From: Bretschneidera sinensis | Taxonomy: Eukaryota > Streptophyta > Magnoliopsida > Brassicales > Akaniaceae | Length of the DNA: 64,000 bases | Direction: 5' to 3' | NCBI GenBank assembly: GCA_023935145.1 | Contig: CM043697.1 | Location: forward strand, 47,902,001 to 47,966,000 | Shown here: positions 21,416 to 31,945 of the stretch, in pieces | Numbering within the stretch: the stretch's first letter is position 1 | Layout: each line of letters opens with the position of its first letter | Translations under genes and position numbers: made by a program | The notes under the pieces: generated by a model | What the model was told of the DNA's origin: nothing | Database searches by the model: none | The model's input: the letters and a program-made list of their open reading frames with translations, nothing else

Positions 21416-22430
21416 TCATTTACTATCAGCTATGGGATATATAATACCTGCATGTAACAGTTTCAGCACTTCATTTTTCATTACTTCTTTCATAGTGGGG
21501 TTAAGCCTACGTTGAGGGTCTCTACGAGGACTAGCTCTTTTATTCAAATTTATTTTATTGGAGCAGATTAGGGGATTAATTCCCTTTAAATCAGCCATGC
21601 TCCATCCTAAGGCTGATTTGTGTGCATTTAAAGTTTGAATTAACTTCTTACTTTGGGTCTCAGATAATTTAGAAGAAATAATAACAAGAAAGGTATCACC
21701 TGGACTGAGAAAGGCATGTTTTAAACCCTTGGGTAGTGGCTTCAATTCGACTTTAGGTGCTTCCACACTTGAGAGGACTTGTGTCTTGCTTCTTTCGGGC
21801 AACTCCTTAAACTTTGGTTGCCATGCCCAATTGTTGTAATCCTGAGATTTGTCAAAAACAGCACAAATATTAATTATATCAGTTTTATCATCAAATAAAT
21901 CTATCTTTGAATTAACAAGAAAATTTTTAAGAGGATCATAATCATGAGCTAAGGAAACTCCCTCATTGATGAGTGACTCGATCATGTAAAGCTGGTGGTT
22001 TTCTTCCTCATCTTCGGGCTGTTTTGCAACATTGAAAATATTTACTTCAAGGGTCATGTTTCCAAAGGATAGCTTCATGAGTCCATTCCTACAATTTATT
22101 AGAGCATTAGCAGTAGCAAGGAAATGTCTACCCAAAATCAAAGGGATTTTAGAGTTAGTGTCAACAGCAGAAGTAGTATCAAGAATTAAGAAATCAACAG
22201 GATAGTAAAATTTATCGATTTGAATCAAAACATCCTCTACCACACCCCGGGGTACTTTGACTGAACGATTAGCCAATTACAATACCACGCTAGTTGGTTT
22301 GATTTCTCCTAAACCCAGTTGTAAGTAAATGGAAAATAGCATTAGGTTTACACTAGCTCCTAAATCTAGCAAGGCTTGTCCAACCTCATGATTTCCAATG
22401 CTGCAAGCAATGGTAGGACATCATAGATCC
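21416..22430 (-). pseudogene. Protease and protease-RT spacer of Athila C
   Basis: The long frame (22276-21416) starts after the active site with VKVPRGVVEDVLIQIDKFYY, continues through KIPLILGRHFLATANALINC and an acidic spacer, and reaches the start of RT (INPLICSNKINLNKRASPRR). The Asp-Leu-Gly-Ala active site lies upstream in another frame at about 22355, beyond a stop near 22280. Confidence 0.82.
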
Positions 22431-22925
22431 TTGTATTTTGGGGGAATTCTTTGCTCAATTAATGCACTAACTTGCTCAGTTAGGAATGTTGTTTTCTTGA
22501 CATGGTGCTTCCTTTTAATTATGCATAGATCCTTGAGAACTTTTGCATAGGTAGGGACTTGTTTAATCACATGCAAAAGAGGAAGATTAAGTTTTACTTG
22601 CCTTAAGTTCTCTAGGATTTCATTATTTATTTCCAGATTTTTCTTGTTTGATTTTAAGGCTTGAGGGAATAGGGCCTTTGAGTAGCTCGGCTTCACTATT
22701 AGTTTGACCTTTTCTCACATCCTCGGGTTTATTCATTGGTGGGATGTGTAGTGACTTACCACTGCGGGACACAATGATATTTATATCTTTCAGATTTTCT
22801 TATGCCATGTGTTGACTATGTGGAGTGGGCTGAGCTTAGGAAGGGAACTTCCCTCACTCAGTTACACTTAAGGAGCCCATTAATTTGGACACTTGGCTCC
22901 TTATTTCCTTATTTTCTTCCACAAC
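22421..22925 (-). pseudogene. Gag-protease linker of Athila C
   Basis: The open part (22696-22421) contains ALKSNKKNLEINNEILENLR and RQVKLNLPLLHVIKQVPTYA, shared with A and E. The upstream part to 22925 matches the A linker (NAIVTRSGKSL region) but is broken by stops. No catalytic residues. Confidence 0.7.
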
Positions 22926-24197
22926 CTATGTGATTAATGCCTCATACCTTTGGTTTGTCTCACCCTGTGCCTTATTAAAACCATGTAAAGTGTCTTCTAA
23001 AGAATTCCTAGAGGATGAGGGTGCATGATATGGTGCAGGGTATGATCTAGGGGGTTGTGCAAGCTGATGGTTTTCAGACTTCCAGCTAAAGTTGGGGTGA
23101 TTTCGCCATTCCGAATTATAGGTGTTAGAGAAAAGTGTTGAAGGTTTCTTGTACATGCCTAAGGCATTGCATTGTTCCTCATACATCCCTCTCATCTCAG
23201 CAAATATGGGACATTCTTGGGCGAGATGATCTATCCTGCCACACACAAAACATGGTTCTAAAGATTTGGCCTGATTAGCCACGTGTGTTGGCTTTGAGCC
23301 TTTAGTCTTTAATGCATCTAACTCCCTAGTGAGCATTTCTACTTTAGCTTTCAAGTTGTTTTCTTCCCTAAGATGATATATTCCACCACCACTCGGGTTT
23401 TCTACAGACCGTGACCTGTTTGTGCTTTCAGTAGCACTAGGTCCAGTCCAAGTATAAGCTTTTTCAGCAAGCTCATTGAGGTACTCTATGGCCTCATCAG
23501 GATATTTTTGTAAGAATTCACCATTGCACATCATATCTACAAATTGGCGCTCTCTATATGTAAGTCCCTCATAAAAATAGCTCACTAAACGCCAATTCTC
23601 ATACCAATGGTGAGGGTACATACTCAATAACTCCTTAAATCTCTCCCAAGATTGATACAGAGTCTCGCTGTCCTTTTGTGCAAAGGTGGAGATTTGCCTT
23701 TTTAAAGCATTGGTCTTATGTTGGGGAAAGTATTTATTAAAGAAGACACGAGTCATCTCAGTCCACGACCCAATAGATCATGGTCTAAGTTGGTATAGCC
23801 AACTCTTAGCTCTACCCTTCAAAGCGAAAGGAAAGAACTTAAGTCTCACAATGTCAGCAGTTGCACCTTGACTATGAAAAGTCGCAACTACTTCCTCAAA
23901 CTTCCTAATGTGCACATATGGGTTTTCATTTTCCATGCCATGAAATGTAGGGAGTAACTGTATCATCCCTATTCTAAGATCTAGTTGGGGAATATTAGCA
24001 GGAAACATGATGCAAGATGGTGTGGCTGTGCGTGTAGGGTGGAGGTAGTCCTGAAGGGTCCTAGTAGGTTGATCTTCGTGTTCACTCATTTCCTCAGGAT
24101 TAGATGGATTATCAAATAAAGGGTTTAAAAAGTTTAATTCTGACTCTAGCACAGGCCTACAAGCAAATCTACCCAAAGGGTCTCTATATCTGGGCAT
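22926..24197 (-). pseudogene. gag: Gag of Athila C
   Basis: Starts at ATG 24197 (MPRYRDPLGRF) and has only one clear break: a TGA near 23778 after KSWLYQLRP. It then continues from 23756 for 276 codons with FFNKYFPQHKTNALKRQI, SMYPHHWYENW, and a complete CCHC zinc knuckle CFVCGRIDHLAQEC, followed by a Pro/Ser-rich stretch. It is the best-kept of the three A/C/E Gags, and it shows what A has lost at the knuckle. Confidence 0.88.
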
Positions 24198-24378
24198 GCA
24201 AGATCACAAAATAATAAAAATACTATAAAAAGAAAGAATAAAATAAAATAAAATTAATGCAGCAAGCTAAAGAGGGAACGAAGTTACCACCTTTATAGCT
24301 GCTGAAAAGAAAAACTATCTACAATTCTTCTACCATCTTGTCAAAAGTTAACAATCTTCTTTGTACTTAAGTTCGTTT

Positions 24379-24395
24379 CCCCGGCAACGGCGCCA
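24379..24395 (-). other. Primer binding site, tRNA-Asp type (Athila C)
   Basis: The minus strand reads TGGCGCCGTTGCCGGGG, five bases from the LTR edge at 24401, identical to the AT1 site. Confidence 0.93.
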
Positions 24396-24400
24396 AAATT

Positions 24401-25644
24401 TGATTACGCCCAAAGTATAATGTAGTAGTTGAAGCATAGCTTTGGGGTGTCGATTCCGCAGGGAAACAAGTTAACTACAAGAGAAGATGAAATCCTTAAC
24501 ACAAACGATAAAAGTTGAACAAGAGAATTTGAATAATAAAGTAAAGTGATATGCGAATTGTGTAATTGTAATGAAAACTATAATGGAAGCAACAAGGGTC
24601 CGGGAATCCTCCCTAGGTTTGTTGCCTTATTCCAATCTCAATTCAGTTGTTTTTATCTCGATTTCAAGTTTCACATCCCAAACAAGCAATCGGCAAATAT
24701 TCAATCAAAGCACATATATAAACCCTAATGAAATTGTTATGAAATACTCTTTACTTTCAAGCACACATGGCCTAACTTATAGATTATCAAGAACCGACAA
24801 TATATCATAATGACAATACTGTAGTAATGGACAAATCTATAAGAGAAATCTATAGGACTCAATCACACCTCAACAACATCACATAAGAAGAGCATGACTA
24901 GACTTATATGGGGGAGAAAGATGCAATCACTGGATTAAGGGAAAATCTTCTAATTAGATAAAAAAAAGTAAATCATAACAATGTTTAATGAAAATAAATC
25001 CATACTACAACTGAATCAAGAAAAGAAAATAAGAACAACTACACCTAGGGATTCACCCCTTTGCCTTGCTTGGAGATTAGCTGGCCATGGAGCACATGCT
25101 TCCTTGAGTTACCTCTGGCCTCTCAATGATCTCCCCCTTGGTAGCAAAGCTTTAGAGATTCCTCAGCTTCCCCTCCAAAAGTTCTTCGGATTCTTCCTAA
25201 AGGCCCTCCGAATTGCTCCTAAAGGCCCTCTGGATCTGATCCCAGTTGATGCTCAAAGTTGAAGTGGAGAGGGGCTTTTATAGGGAAACTCTCGAAGTAC
25301 TATGTGTTTTCTAACCGATGTGGGATTCTACCCGAGTGCGCTCGATCGCAGCTTGGTGCGCTCGATCGCACTTGGTGCTGCAAAGTACTTCTAGTCAATG
25401 TGGGATGGTGCGTATGCGCTCGATCGTGGAATGTTGCACTTGATCGCAAGTGCGCTCGATCGCAGTGCAGGCAACAACTCTTTGCTCTTTTAAGCCCAAC
25501 AGCTCCCAAAGTGCTTCTTTTTATTTAAAAACCTACAAAACATAGAAAACCCAGAAAACACATAAAATAAAGTGAAATAACACAACTAAGGACCTAATAA
25601 TTTTAAATTAAGGGGCTTAAATATGACTATTTAAGCACTTATCA
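24401..25644 (-). repeat. 5' LTR of Athila C (1244 bp)
   Basis: Bounded by TGATTACGCC and ACTTATCA. It carries five box units at 25337-25464, a TATA box (CCTATAAAAG, about 25284-25275 on the minus strand) and the R/U5 conserved segment at about 25040-25095. It is flanked on the right by TCTTG (25645-25649). Confidence 0.93.
25337..25464. repeat. Array of five TGCGCTCGATCGCA boxes in the Athila C 5' LTR
   Basis: Units at 25337, 25357, 25415, 25435 and 25451. Three are perfect copies of the AT1 box; the others read TGCGCTCGATCGTG and TGCACTTGATCGCA. Surrounding sequence is unlike that around the AT1 array. Confidence 0.88.
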
Positions 25645-26190
25645 TCTTGCAACTCTTTATTTGGATCCATTTTAAAAGTAAAGATTCTTTTAAGAAGATA
25701 AATCTTGTTAGGGAGATTTTTGGTAAGAAACAACTCATCTAGTTTCTTCTATATGACAGCAGGATCTTCCGAGTCTCCGCACTCCCTTGTGACACTATCC
25801 GACATGTGTAGGAAGATAGTGTTGTATGCCATCTTCTTCATCTTAATCCGCTGGTCCTCTGTGATACTTGCTGGAAAAGCATCATCTTCTCCAATAGCCA
25901 AGTCCACCTTCTGTTGCATAAGAATAGCCTTGATCTTCTACTTGCGCAGGGAAAAATCTCCCTTTCCATCAAACTTCTCAACAACGAAATTTGAACCCAT
26001 CTTGTGGAGAAGATCCCAGATTTGTGCAGCACCCACAACTGCTTTCCAACTTCTTCTAAACCTCAAGAACACGATCGAAGATTGATCTCAACACCATTCT
26101 TAAATCATCCTCAAGAACACAATCTGATCTTGATCTTTAATCCTTTCTTGAATCATCCAAGAAGTTTGTTCTTTAATTCTTGGGTCTTTT
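25645..26190 (-). pseudogene. gag: Gag N-terminal part and leader of copia P
   Basis: Minus-strand continuation of copia P after the C insertion. The reverse complement gives the copia Gag N-terminus with KFDGK and KVDLAIGEDDAFP-like residues, seen in the same order in Q (27720-27850) and R (41119-40870). The frame has stops. Beyond about 26000 there is only leader sequence with three CAAGAACACxATC repeats, as in R. It fades at about 26190. Confidence 0.8.
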
Positions 26191-26310
26191 TCTCTTTTTC
26201 TCACTGTAACTGTCTCTCTCTAGGAGATTCATCCATCTATAAATAAATTCACAATAATATACCACACATCAACATTTCAATAATGCAAGCAATAATTAAC
26301 ACGGATGCAT

Positions 26311-27431
26311 TGCATGAATGATTATGATGGGAACGTCTTCCCACCTGTCGACAGGTTGTTATTATCTTAGACCGACCCCTTCTCGGTTCTTTACAGCTTA
26401 TCCCGGCTGTCACGAAATTTATTTTCAGCATGTACCGGCTGTCACGGTGTCCCTATTATTTCCAGCATATACCTGCTGTTACGGTGGTTCCATTAGACCG
26501 GCCCTTTCCCGGTTCTTTCGGTTATATTATTAAATGCATATGCACATAAATAATAAAATAAAAGCAAGCATGTATTTAGACTAGCTATCCTTATTTTTCT
26601 CAAATTGCATAAAAAATTTCACTAAATTCCTCTCATCTCAACTCACATCAAATCATCCATCAAAGCTATCAATATCCACTAAATTTCATCACAAATCACA
26701 TCTAATCATCCACCAAAGTTTGTCTAGATACATTAAATTTGTTTCCTCATAATTCGTATCAAAACATCAACCAAAACTCATCAAGAATTTATTTATCACC
26801 ATCATTATTAAATCAACATATCATTCTAGTAATATTTCCTTTCACATAATAATTTTTTTACGTGTCCAATATTTATACCATACCTATCAACCAAATATTT
26901 ATCTATCACCAAAACATAAGCTAATAATTTATTTTAATGTTAACACTAGATATTTCAAAAATTTTATTTAGATTACTTAAAGTAAATCCAACTCACCACG
27001 TAGCTCTTAAAGCTACCCGTAGATCGCCTCCTTGCATTTCCAATTTCTCTAAAAAATTTCCCTCAGTTGTAGATCGTCAATACCTGACATTGTATTTATA
27101 TTAAATTTATAATTTATTCTTCAATTCGTTATAAACCACACACTTTGAAAATTCCCACTTTCAATTCAGGAAAACTTCATAATGTCAGAAATTCAAAAAT
27201 AAACATTATATTATTACATTCTATTTTTCTGATAACTTCTCATGATTCTTTATGAAATTCCGCAATAAATCCCTTTAAAATTATGTCTTTTCAACTTTTC
27301 TTTGAGTTCCCAAGTGTCTAAAGAAATAAAGTAATTGAAAAAAGATTTAACAAAACTTATAAGGATAATTACGTTTACGTATTATACCAATATATATATA
27401 GATGAAAATATTTGTGAAGATATATATATAC

Positions 27432-27466
<35 letters not shown>

Positions 27467-27690
27467 TTTTTTTTTCTTCTTTCTTCTACCATCCTTAAAC
27501 GTTTTAGACTATTTTTTCAGAAAACTTTATTAATATTTTATTTTTTTCTTTTCTTATAATGACATCCATGTCCTTTTTAAAAAAAATTATTTTATTTAAT
27601 ATTAATCCTTCGCATAAATAATTATTTAAATTTCTTGTAATATTTATTAAATTACTTCTTTACCCTTACTTCACGATTACGGGTATTACA
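26311..27690 (-). repeat. S: solo LTR of a chromovirus-type (Del/Tekay-like) Ty3 element
   Basis: On the minus strand it starts TGTAATACCCG at 27690 and ends CATTCATGCA at 26311, 1380 bp, with TGCAT directly on both sides (26306-26310 and 27691-27695). No internal region is present, so it is best explained as LTR-LTR recombination. It shares with the F LTR a block with GACCGG/CCGGTCT words (26365-26520) and the TAGCTTTAAGAGCTAC segment (about 27003). A TA-rich simple repeat lies at 27383-27468. Confidence 0.78.
27383..27468. repeat. (TA)n-rich microsatellite in solo LTR S
   Basis: Interrupted TA runs with short AC/GT interruptions, followed by a T run. Confidence 0.85.
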
Positions 27691-27719
27691 TGCATAAATC
27701 TTGGGATTTTCTCCGCAAG

Positions 27720-28480
27720 ATGGGTTTAAAATTTCATTGTTGAGAAGTTTGATGGAAAGGGAGACTTTGCTCTTTGGAAGTGGAAAATCAAAGCTGTTCT
27801 TATGTAACAGAAGGTTGACTTGGCTATTGGAGAAGATGATGATTTTCCAGCAAGTATCACGGAGGTCCAGCAGAATGAGATGAAGAAGATGGTGTACAGC
27901 ACCATCTTTCTGCACATGTCAGATAGCGTGATAAGGGAGTGCAGAGACTTGGAAGATCCAACTGTCATTTGGAAGAAACTAGATGAGTTATTTCTTACCA
28001 AGACTCTCCTTAATAAGATATATCTTCTTAAAGGAATCTTTGCTTTTAAAATGGATCCTAATAATGAGTGGCAAGATAATCTTGATGTGTTTAATAAACT
28101 AGTTCAAGATTTGGCTAGTTATAGTATAACATTCCTGGATGAACAATTGGCTGTTATGTTATTGAATTCTCTTCCTGATTATTTCAAAAATTTGATTAAT
28201 GCTATTGAATATGGAAGAGATACACTAACTAAAGAAATTGTGATCAATGCTATAAGGGCTCATGATTTCAAAGCCAAGATGAGGGAAGCATCAAGTGGGG
28301 AAGGTCTGTTCGTTAGAGGAAAGCCTGTAACTTGGAATGGCAGCAGCATCCATGGCAACTACGGGAACAAATCAAAGGGTAGAGGGCAGAGCCATGGAAG
28401 ATCGCATTCTAAACCGAAGTTTGGAGGAAAGTGATGCTACTACTACAATAAGGAGGGTCATTTCAAGAAAGTTGCAAGAA
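27720..28480 (+). pseudogene. gag: Gag of copia Q
   Basis: Starts at ATG 27720 with a frameshift after a few codons and a CAA to TAA change at about 27808. It then runs open from 27820 to 28434 for 204 codons with PTVIWKKLDELFLTKTLLNK, FAFKMDPNNEW, VINAIRAHDFKAKMREASSG and an RG/SH-rich basic tail. The zinc knuckle that follows is destroyed: the second Cys is Tyr (CYYYNKEGHF) and the last Cys is lost by a small deletion. The long open central part is about 80 percent alike with P and R by eye. Confidence 0.85.
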
Positions 28481-28481
28481 T

Positions 28482-28832
28482 ATGATGAGGGGTGAGAAAG
28501 AAAGAGGCCATACCAAGAATGGAGAGGCTTCGGTTGCGAAGGGAGAACAGCAAGATGATGTTCTTGTTGTGTGCTCAAATGTGAGCGAAAGGCAGGGCAA
28601 CGAGAGATGGATCTTGGATATCGGATGCACTTATCATATGTGTCCTCACCGGGATTGGTTCAAGAATTTCAAGGAAACCGATGGGGGAGTCGTTTTCTTA
28701 GGTTACAATACTTTATGCCAAGTGAGGGGCATGGGAGACATCCAATTGAGGATGTTTGATGGAGTTACAAGGCTGTTGCGGAATGTGAGATATCTTCCGA
28801 ATTTGAGAAGAGATTTGATCCAATTGGGGTAG
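28482..28832 (+). pseudogene. Protease of copia Q
   Basis: A 116-codon stretch with WILDIGCTYHMCPHRDWF, where the catalytic D-S-G is D-I-G, followed by GMGDIQLRMFDGVTRLL and LPNLRRDLIQLG before a TAG. The Ser to Ile change next to the catalytic Asp probably inactivates it. Confidence 0.8.
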
Positions 28833-28841
28833 CTAGATTCT

Positions 28842-28984
28842 ATGGGGTACACATACAAATCAGAGGGAGGTAAGATCAAGGTAACTAAGAGATCTTTGAT
28901 AGTGATCAAAGCAACAATCAAGAATGATTTCTATGAGATGATTGGAGAGACGAACATCAAGAATCAAGCAGCAAGCTTGATGGC
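28842..28984 (+). pseudogene. Gag-pre-integrase segment of copia Q, cut by Athila E
   Basis: MGYTYKSEGGKIKVTKRSL and MIGETNIKNQAASLMA are the usual copia sequence before the integrase zinc domain. It is cut after ATGGC at 28984 and continues at 44237. Confidence 0.8.
28980..28984. repeat. Target site duplication ATGGC, left copy (Athila E)
   Basis: Identical to 44232-44236; both lie in the copia Q pre-integrase sequence, which joins smoothly when one copy and the element are ignored. Confidence 0.92.
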
Positions 28985-30298
28985 TGATTTCGCTCAAACT
29001 AATATGCAGTTATTGTGTATAGTTGAGGTGTCGATCCCACGAGGAAAAGTAATCTACAAAGGAACAGTGCAAACCTTAACACGAACGATAACAATCAAGT
29101 GAGAAAATATGAATTTTGATAATGAAGCAATTGTGAGAAAATTGTGCAAATAGATTGAAGAATATAATAAAGGAACAACAAGGTTCTGGGAATCCACCCT
29201 AGGTTTGTTGCCTTATTCCAATATTGATTCAGTTGTTTTTATCTCGATTGCAAGTTTTGCATCCCAAACAGGCCATCAGCAAATATTCAATCAAAGCATA
29301 TGTAAACCCTAATGTAATTGATATGAATTACTCTTTACTTTTGATTTAAGCACACATGACCTATCCTATAGATTTATCAAGAAACGACAATATATCTTAA
29401 TGACAATATTGTAGCCATGGACAAACCTAAAAAATAAATCTACCAGACTCAATCACATCCAAACAATCTTGATATAAGAAAAGCATGACTAGACTTATAT
29501 CGAGGAGAAAGATATAACCATCGGATTAAGAAGAAATCTTCTAATTAAATTAAAGAGTAAATCATAACAATGTTTTGACAATAAATCCCAATTACAACTG
29601 AATCAATAAAGGAAAATAAGAACAACTACACCTAAGGATTCATCCCTTCGCCTTGCTTGGAGATTAGTTGACCATGGAGTTCATGCTTGAACACTTTGAT
29701 GAAGAGTGTGGTAGCCTTCTTGTGTTTTCCAGCCTTAATAATTGTCCTCTTCTCAAACCCTAAGTGATCTATTTATAATACAAAAGGTCCAAGGGTGTTT
29801 TAGGGTTTTAAATAATCATTAAAGTCCTAATTAGGTCATAATTCGGAGAAGGGGATCATGTGCGCACTGCAGCTCTCACTTCCTTGTGCCCCGACTCTGC
29901 CTGGTATTTGGTTTCCTCACTTTTTGTAGGCCGCGGCTCTGCCTGGTCCAGGCCGCGGTGCTCACTGAAGCTCCTTTCTTGCTTTCTTGGTTTGGTTCTG
30001 GAGGTCGAGGCTTGGATATTTTCAAGCCGCAGCGCACACACTCAAGACTTGATTTCTCTTCATTTGTCCTTCCACAACCATGCCTTCACTCCAGTATACC
30101 TTAAGTCTTTGTGCTTCAAGCAACGATAACTTTTCCTCCTCTTTTGAACTTAAAGTACCTGAAAATGCACTGAAATAGATCAATGATCCAAGAATGACAC
30201 TTTAGAGTTGTTAACGTATAAAAGTGCAATTAAAACCAAGTTCAACCCTAAAATGCTAACAATTAAGTTCTGTTAAGATGCAATTATGACTCTTATCA
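28985..30298 (-). repeat. 3' LTR of Athila E (1314 bp)
   Basis: The right end, read on the minus strand, is TGATAAGAGTCAT and corresponds to the A LTR start TGATGAGAGC. GC-rich words (GCCGCGGC, GGCCGCGGTG) lie at 29860-30035, a TATA box (ATTATAAATAG, about 29780-29769) follows, then the R/U5 conserved segment at 29625-29680. It ends next to the ATGGC duplication. Confidence 0.92.
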
Positions 30299-30312
30299 CA
30301 ACCCCCAACTAG
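30299..30312 (-). other. Polypurine tract of Athila E
   Basis: The minus strand reads TAGTTGGGGGTTG directly before the LTR. The same motif recurs at about 31038-31050 and 31687-31697 in the 3' noncoding region. Confidence 0.75.
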
Positions 30313-31945
30313 CTTATTGCTAGTCCCTAGCAATTCAAGCGAAAACAAGAGATGAATTCTACGGTAGGATTCAAAACAAAATAAAGCAATGTTAGTGTTA
30401 AACTAGGAGCAATTCACTTTTTGTCTCAGAAATCGCACATAACACACAGCATATAGAATCATTAAATATCACCCAAGTCCAAAAGTAATCTAAACATCAA
30501 TCTTAAAATTGTTATCGACTCTTAACATCCATCTTACCACAATCCATTAATCCGAACACCTGGATGATTTTATGCACAACATTCACAAATACAAGTTTTG
30601 GCCTCTAAAATATATTAAATTTCGTGACATCAATCACAAATCAAGCTCCATAGGCTTATTTTTCAAATCACTCTCCACTATTGTAGAAAAGCCACACTAT
30701 ATTGGATCAATATGTCTTTAATAAGCTTGTAACGTTAGGCTAAGGTAACAGTTAAGAAAGAACGGGAAGGATTCAATCAAAAAAAGAACTTAATCTCTTA
30801 GTTTTAAACACAACCTTCTTTTAAGCACTGGACAACCTTACTTCAATACCCAACTCTTTCAACCATTTTTTTTAGAGCATATCTCTCGATAAGTCACCAT
30901 TTTTCTTTTCTTTTCCTCTTTCTTTGCCATACTTCACTTCTCTTTTTCTTCTCTCCCCTTTTTTTTTCTTTTCTTTTCTATTTTTGCATAAGACCATTCA
31001 CTTCTTTTTTTATTTTATTTTTTTACTCTTTCCACAACCCCCAACTTATCTCCTTTAATGTACTTGGGTTGTAGCAGTAATATTTTTTCATATTTCCATC
31101 CTTACTCCTCTTAAGTGCTTCTCAACAAATGTGTATAACTAAGTTCTTTTAAAAGAAGGGTAATGATAAAATATTTTTAGGCTCATAAAGGTGAGTAAAT
31201 AGGCTATTGAAAGAAACAAGGCTCAAATTATTTTTCAAAAAAAAGGCTCAAGCAAGTGACTAGCGATAGATATAGCAGTGGTAAGTTTGAAAGGCTCAAA
31301 CGGTCCAAAAATGGCCTACATCATATCCTAAGTAGTGTGCATTCTAGGAATTTGCCTCAAGTGATTATTAAATAAGTTCTAGAGCTTGTCAAGACTGCAA
31401 AAGTATTCATAAAACAATCACACATAAAATTTCTCTAAATGTTTTAGACTAATCATACAATCTTACCGCAAACTAGAGTCTCGAACCAAATGAAGATTGA
31501 CACTTAAATCATTCTCAAACCGAAGCAACATTTAATTTCTTCTAAATGCTATATGCTATCTCAATTAAGTTCATATCATTGACATGTGAATTAACTCTAA
31601 AGCTTAACACAAAACATGCTAAGAACAAATGAAAAGGGAAAATGTCACTAAACAATTTAATGGAAAAAAATAAATATGTTTCCTCCACCCCCAACTTAAA
31701 AATTGCATTGACCTCAATGTGAAAGAAAAGGTAAAGGAAACTCCCTTTGTAAGCAAAAGTGCACAGGTCCTGGTTCTAAATAAAACACCTTATTTGTGTG
31801 CCAAATAAAAATATAAAATTAGCAAAATAAAAAATAAATGTTAAACTAAAAACTAAATTAAACCAAACTAGAAAAAGAACTAAAAATTAAAATTGAAATG
31901 AACTTAATTAAAAACAAAATAACCAAAAGAAAAATAAAAACATAC
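30313..31945 (-). other. 3' noncoding region of Athila E
   Basis: 1.6 kb without a credible ORF. It matches, inverted, the last 1.4 kb of the A 3' region (for example the GGACCGTTTGA and TTGAAAGAAACAAGG stretches), but the A segment with the promoter-like block and small ORF is absent; in its place is an A-rich 200-base tract (31760-31945). Confidence 0.75.

Larger units (their letters stand above)
16367..25644 (-). mobile_element. Athila C: structurally complete Athila-type element (9278 bp)
   Basis: Both LTRs, a perfect tRNA-Asp PBS, gag, protease, RT, RNase H, integrase, a 3' noncoding region and a polypurine tract are present on the minus strand, flanked by TCTTG on both sides. Coding is broken by stops and small frameshifts. 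The 3' LTR is 1193 bp and the 5' LTR 1244 bp; the difference comes from lost segments and from a lost box unit, so the insertion is not recent. It lies in the gag of copia P. Its LTR differs from those of A/E and AT1, so it is a third Athila subfamily. Confidence 0.95.
13576..26190 (-). mobile_element. Copia P: Ty1/copia element, split by Athila C and truncated by Athila X
   Basis: Minus-strand copia body with gag, protease, integrase and RT in the copia order (integrase before RT). It occupies 13576-16366 and 25645-about 26190; the middle is Athila C. The RT is cut at 13576 by Athila X; RNase H and the 3' LTR are outside the window. The gag leader fades at about 26190 without a recognisable PBS or LTR, so the 5' end is lost too. 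It is the outermost host of the left nest. R (35980-42234) and Q are relatives that show the uninterrupted sequence at each break. Confidence 0.88.

Noticed and set aside
27335..27559. 74-codon ORF with IYIYI repeats
   Set aside because: Produced by a TA-rich microsatellite in solo LTR S; a similar case lies at 54757-55003.
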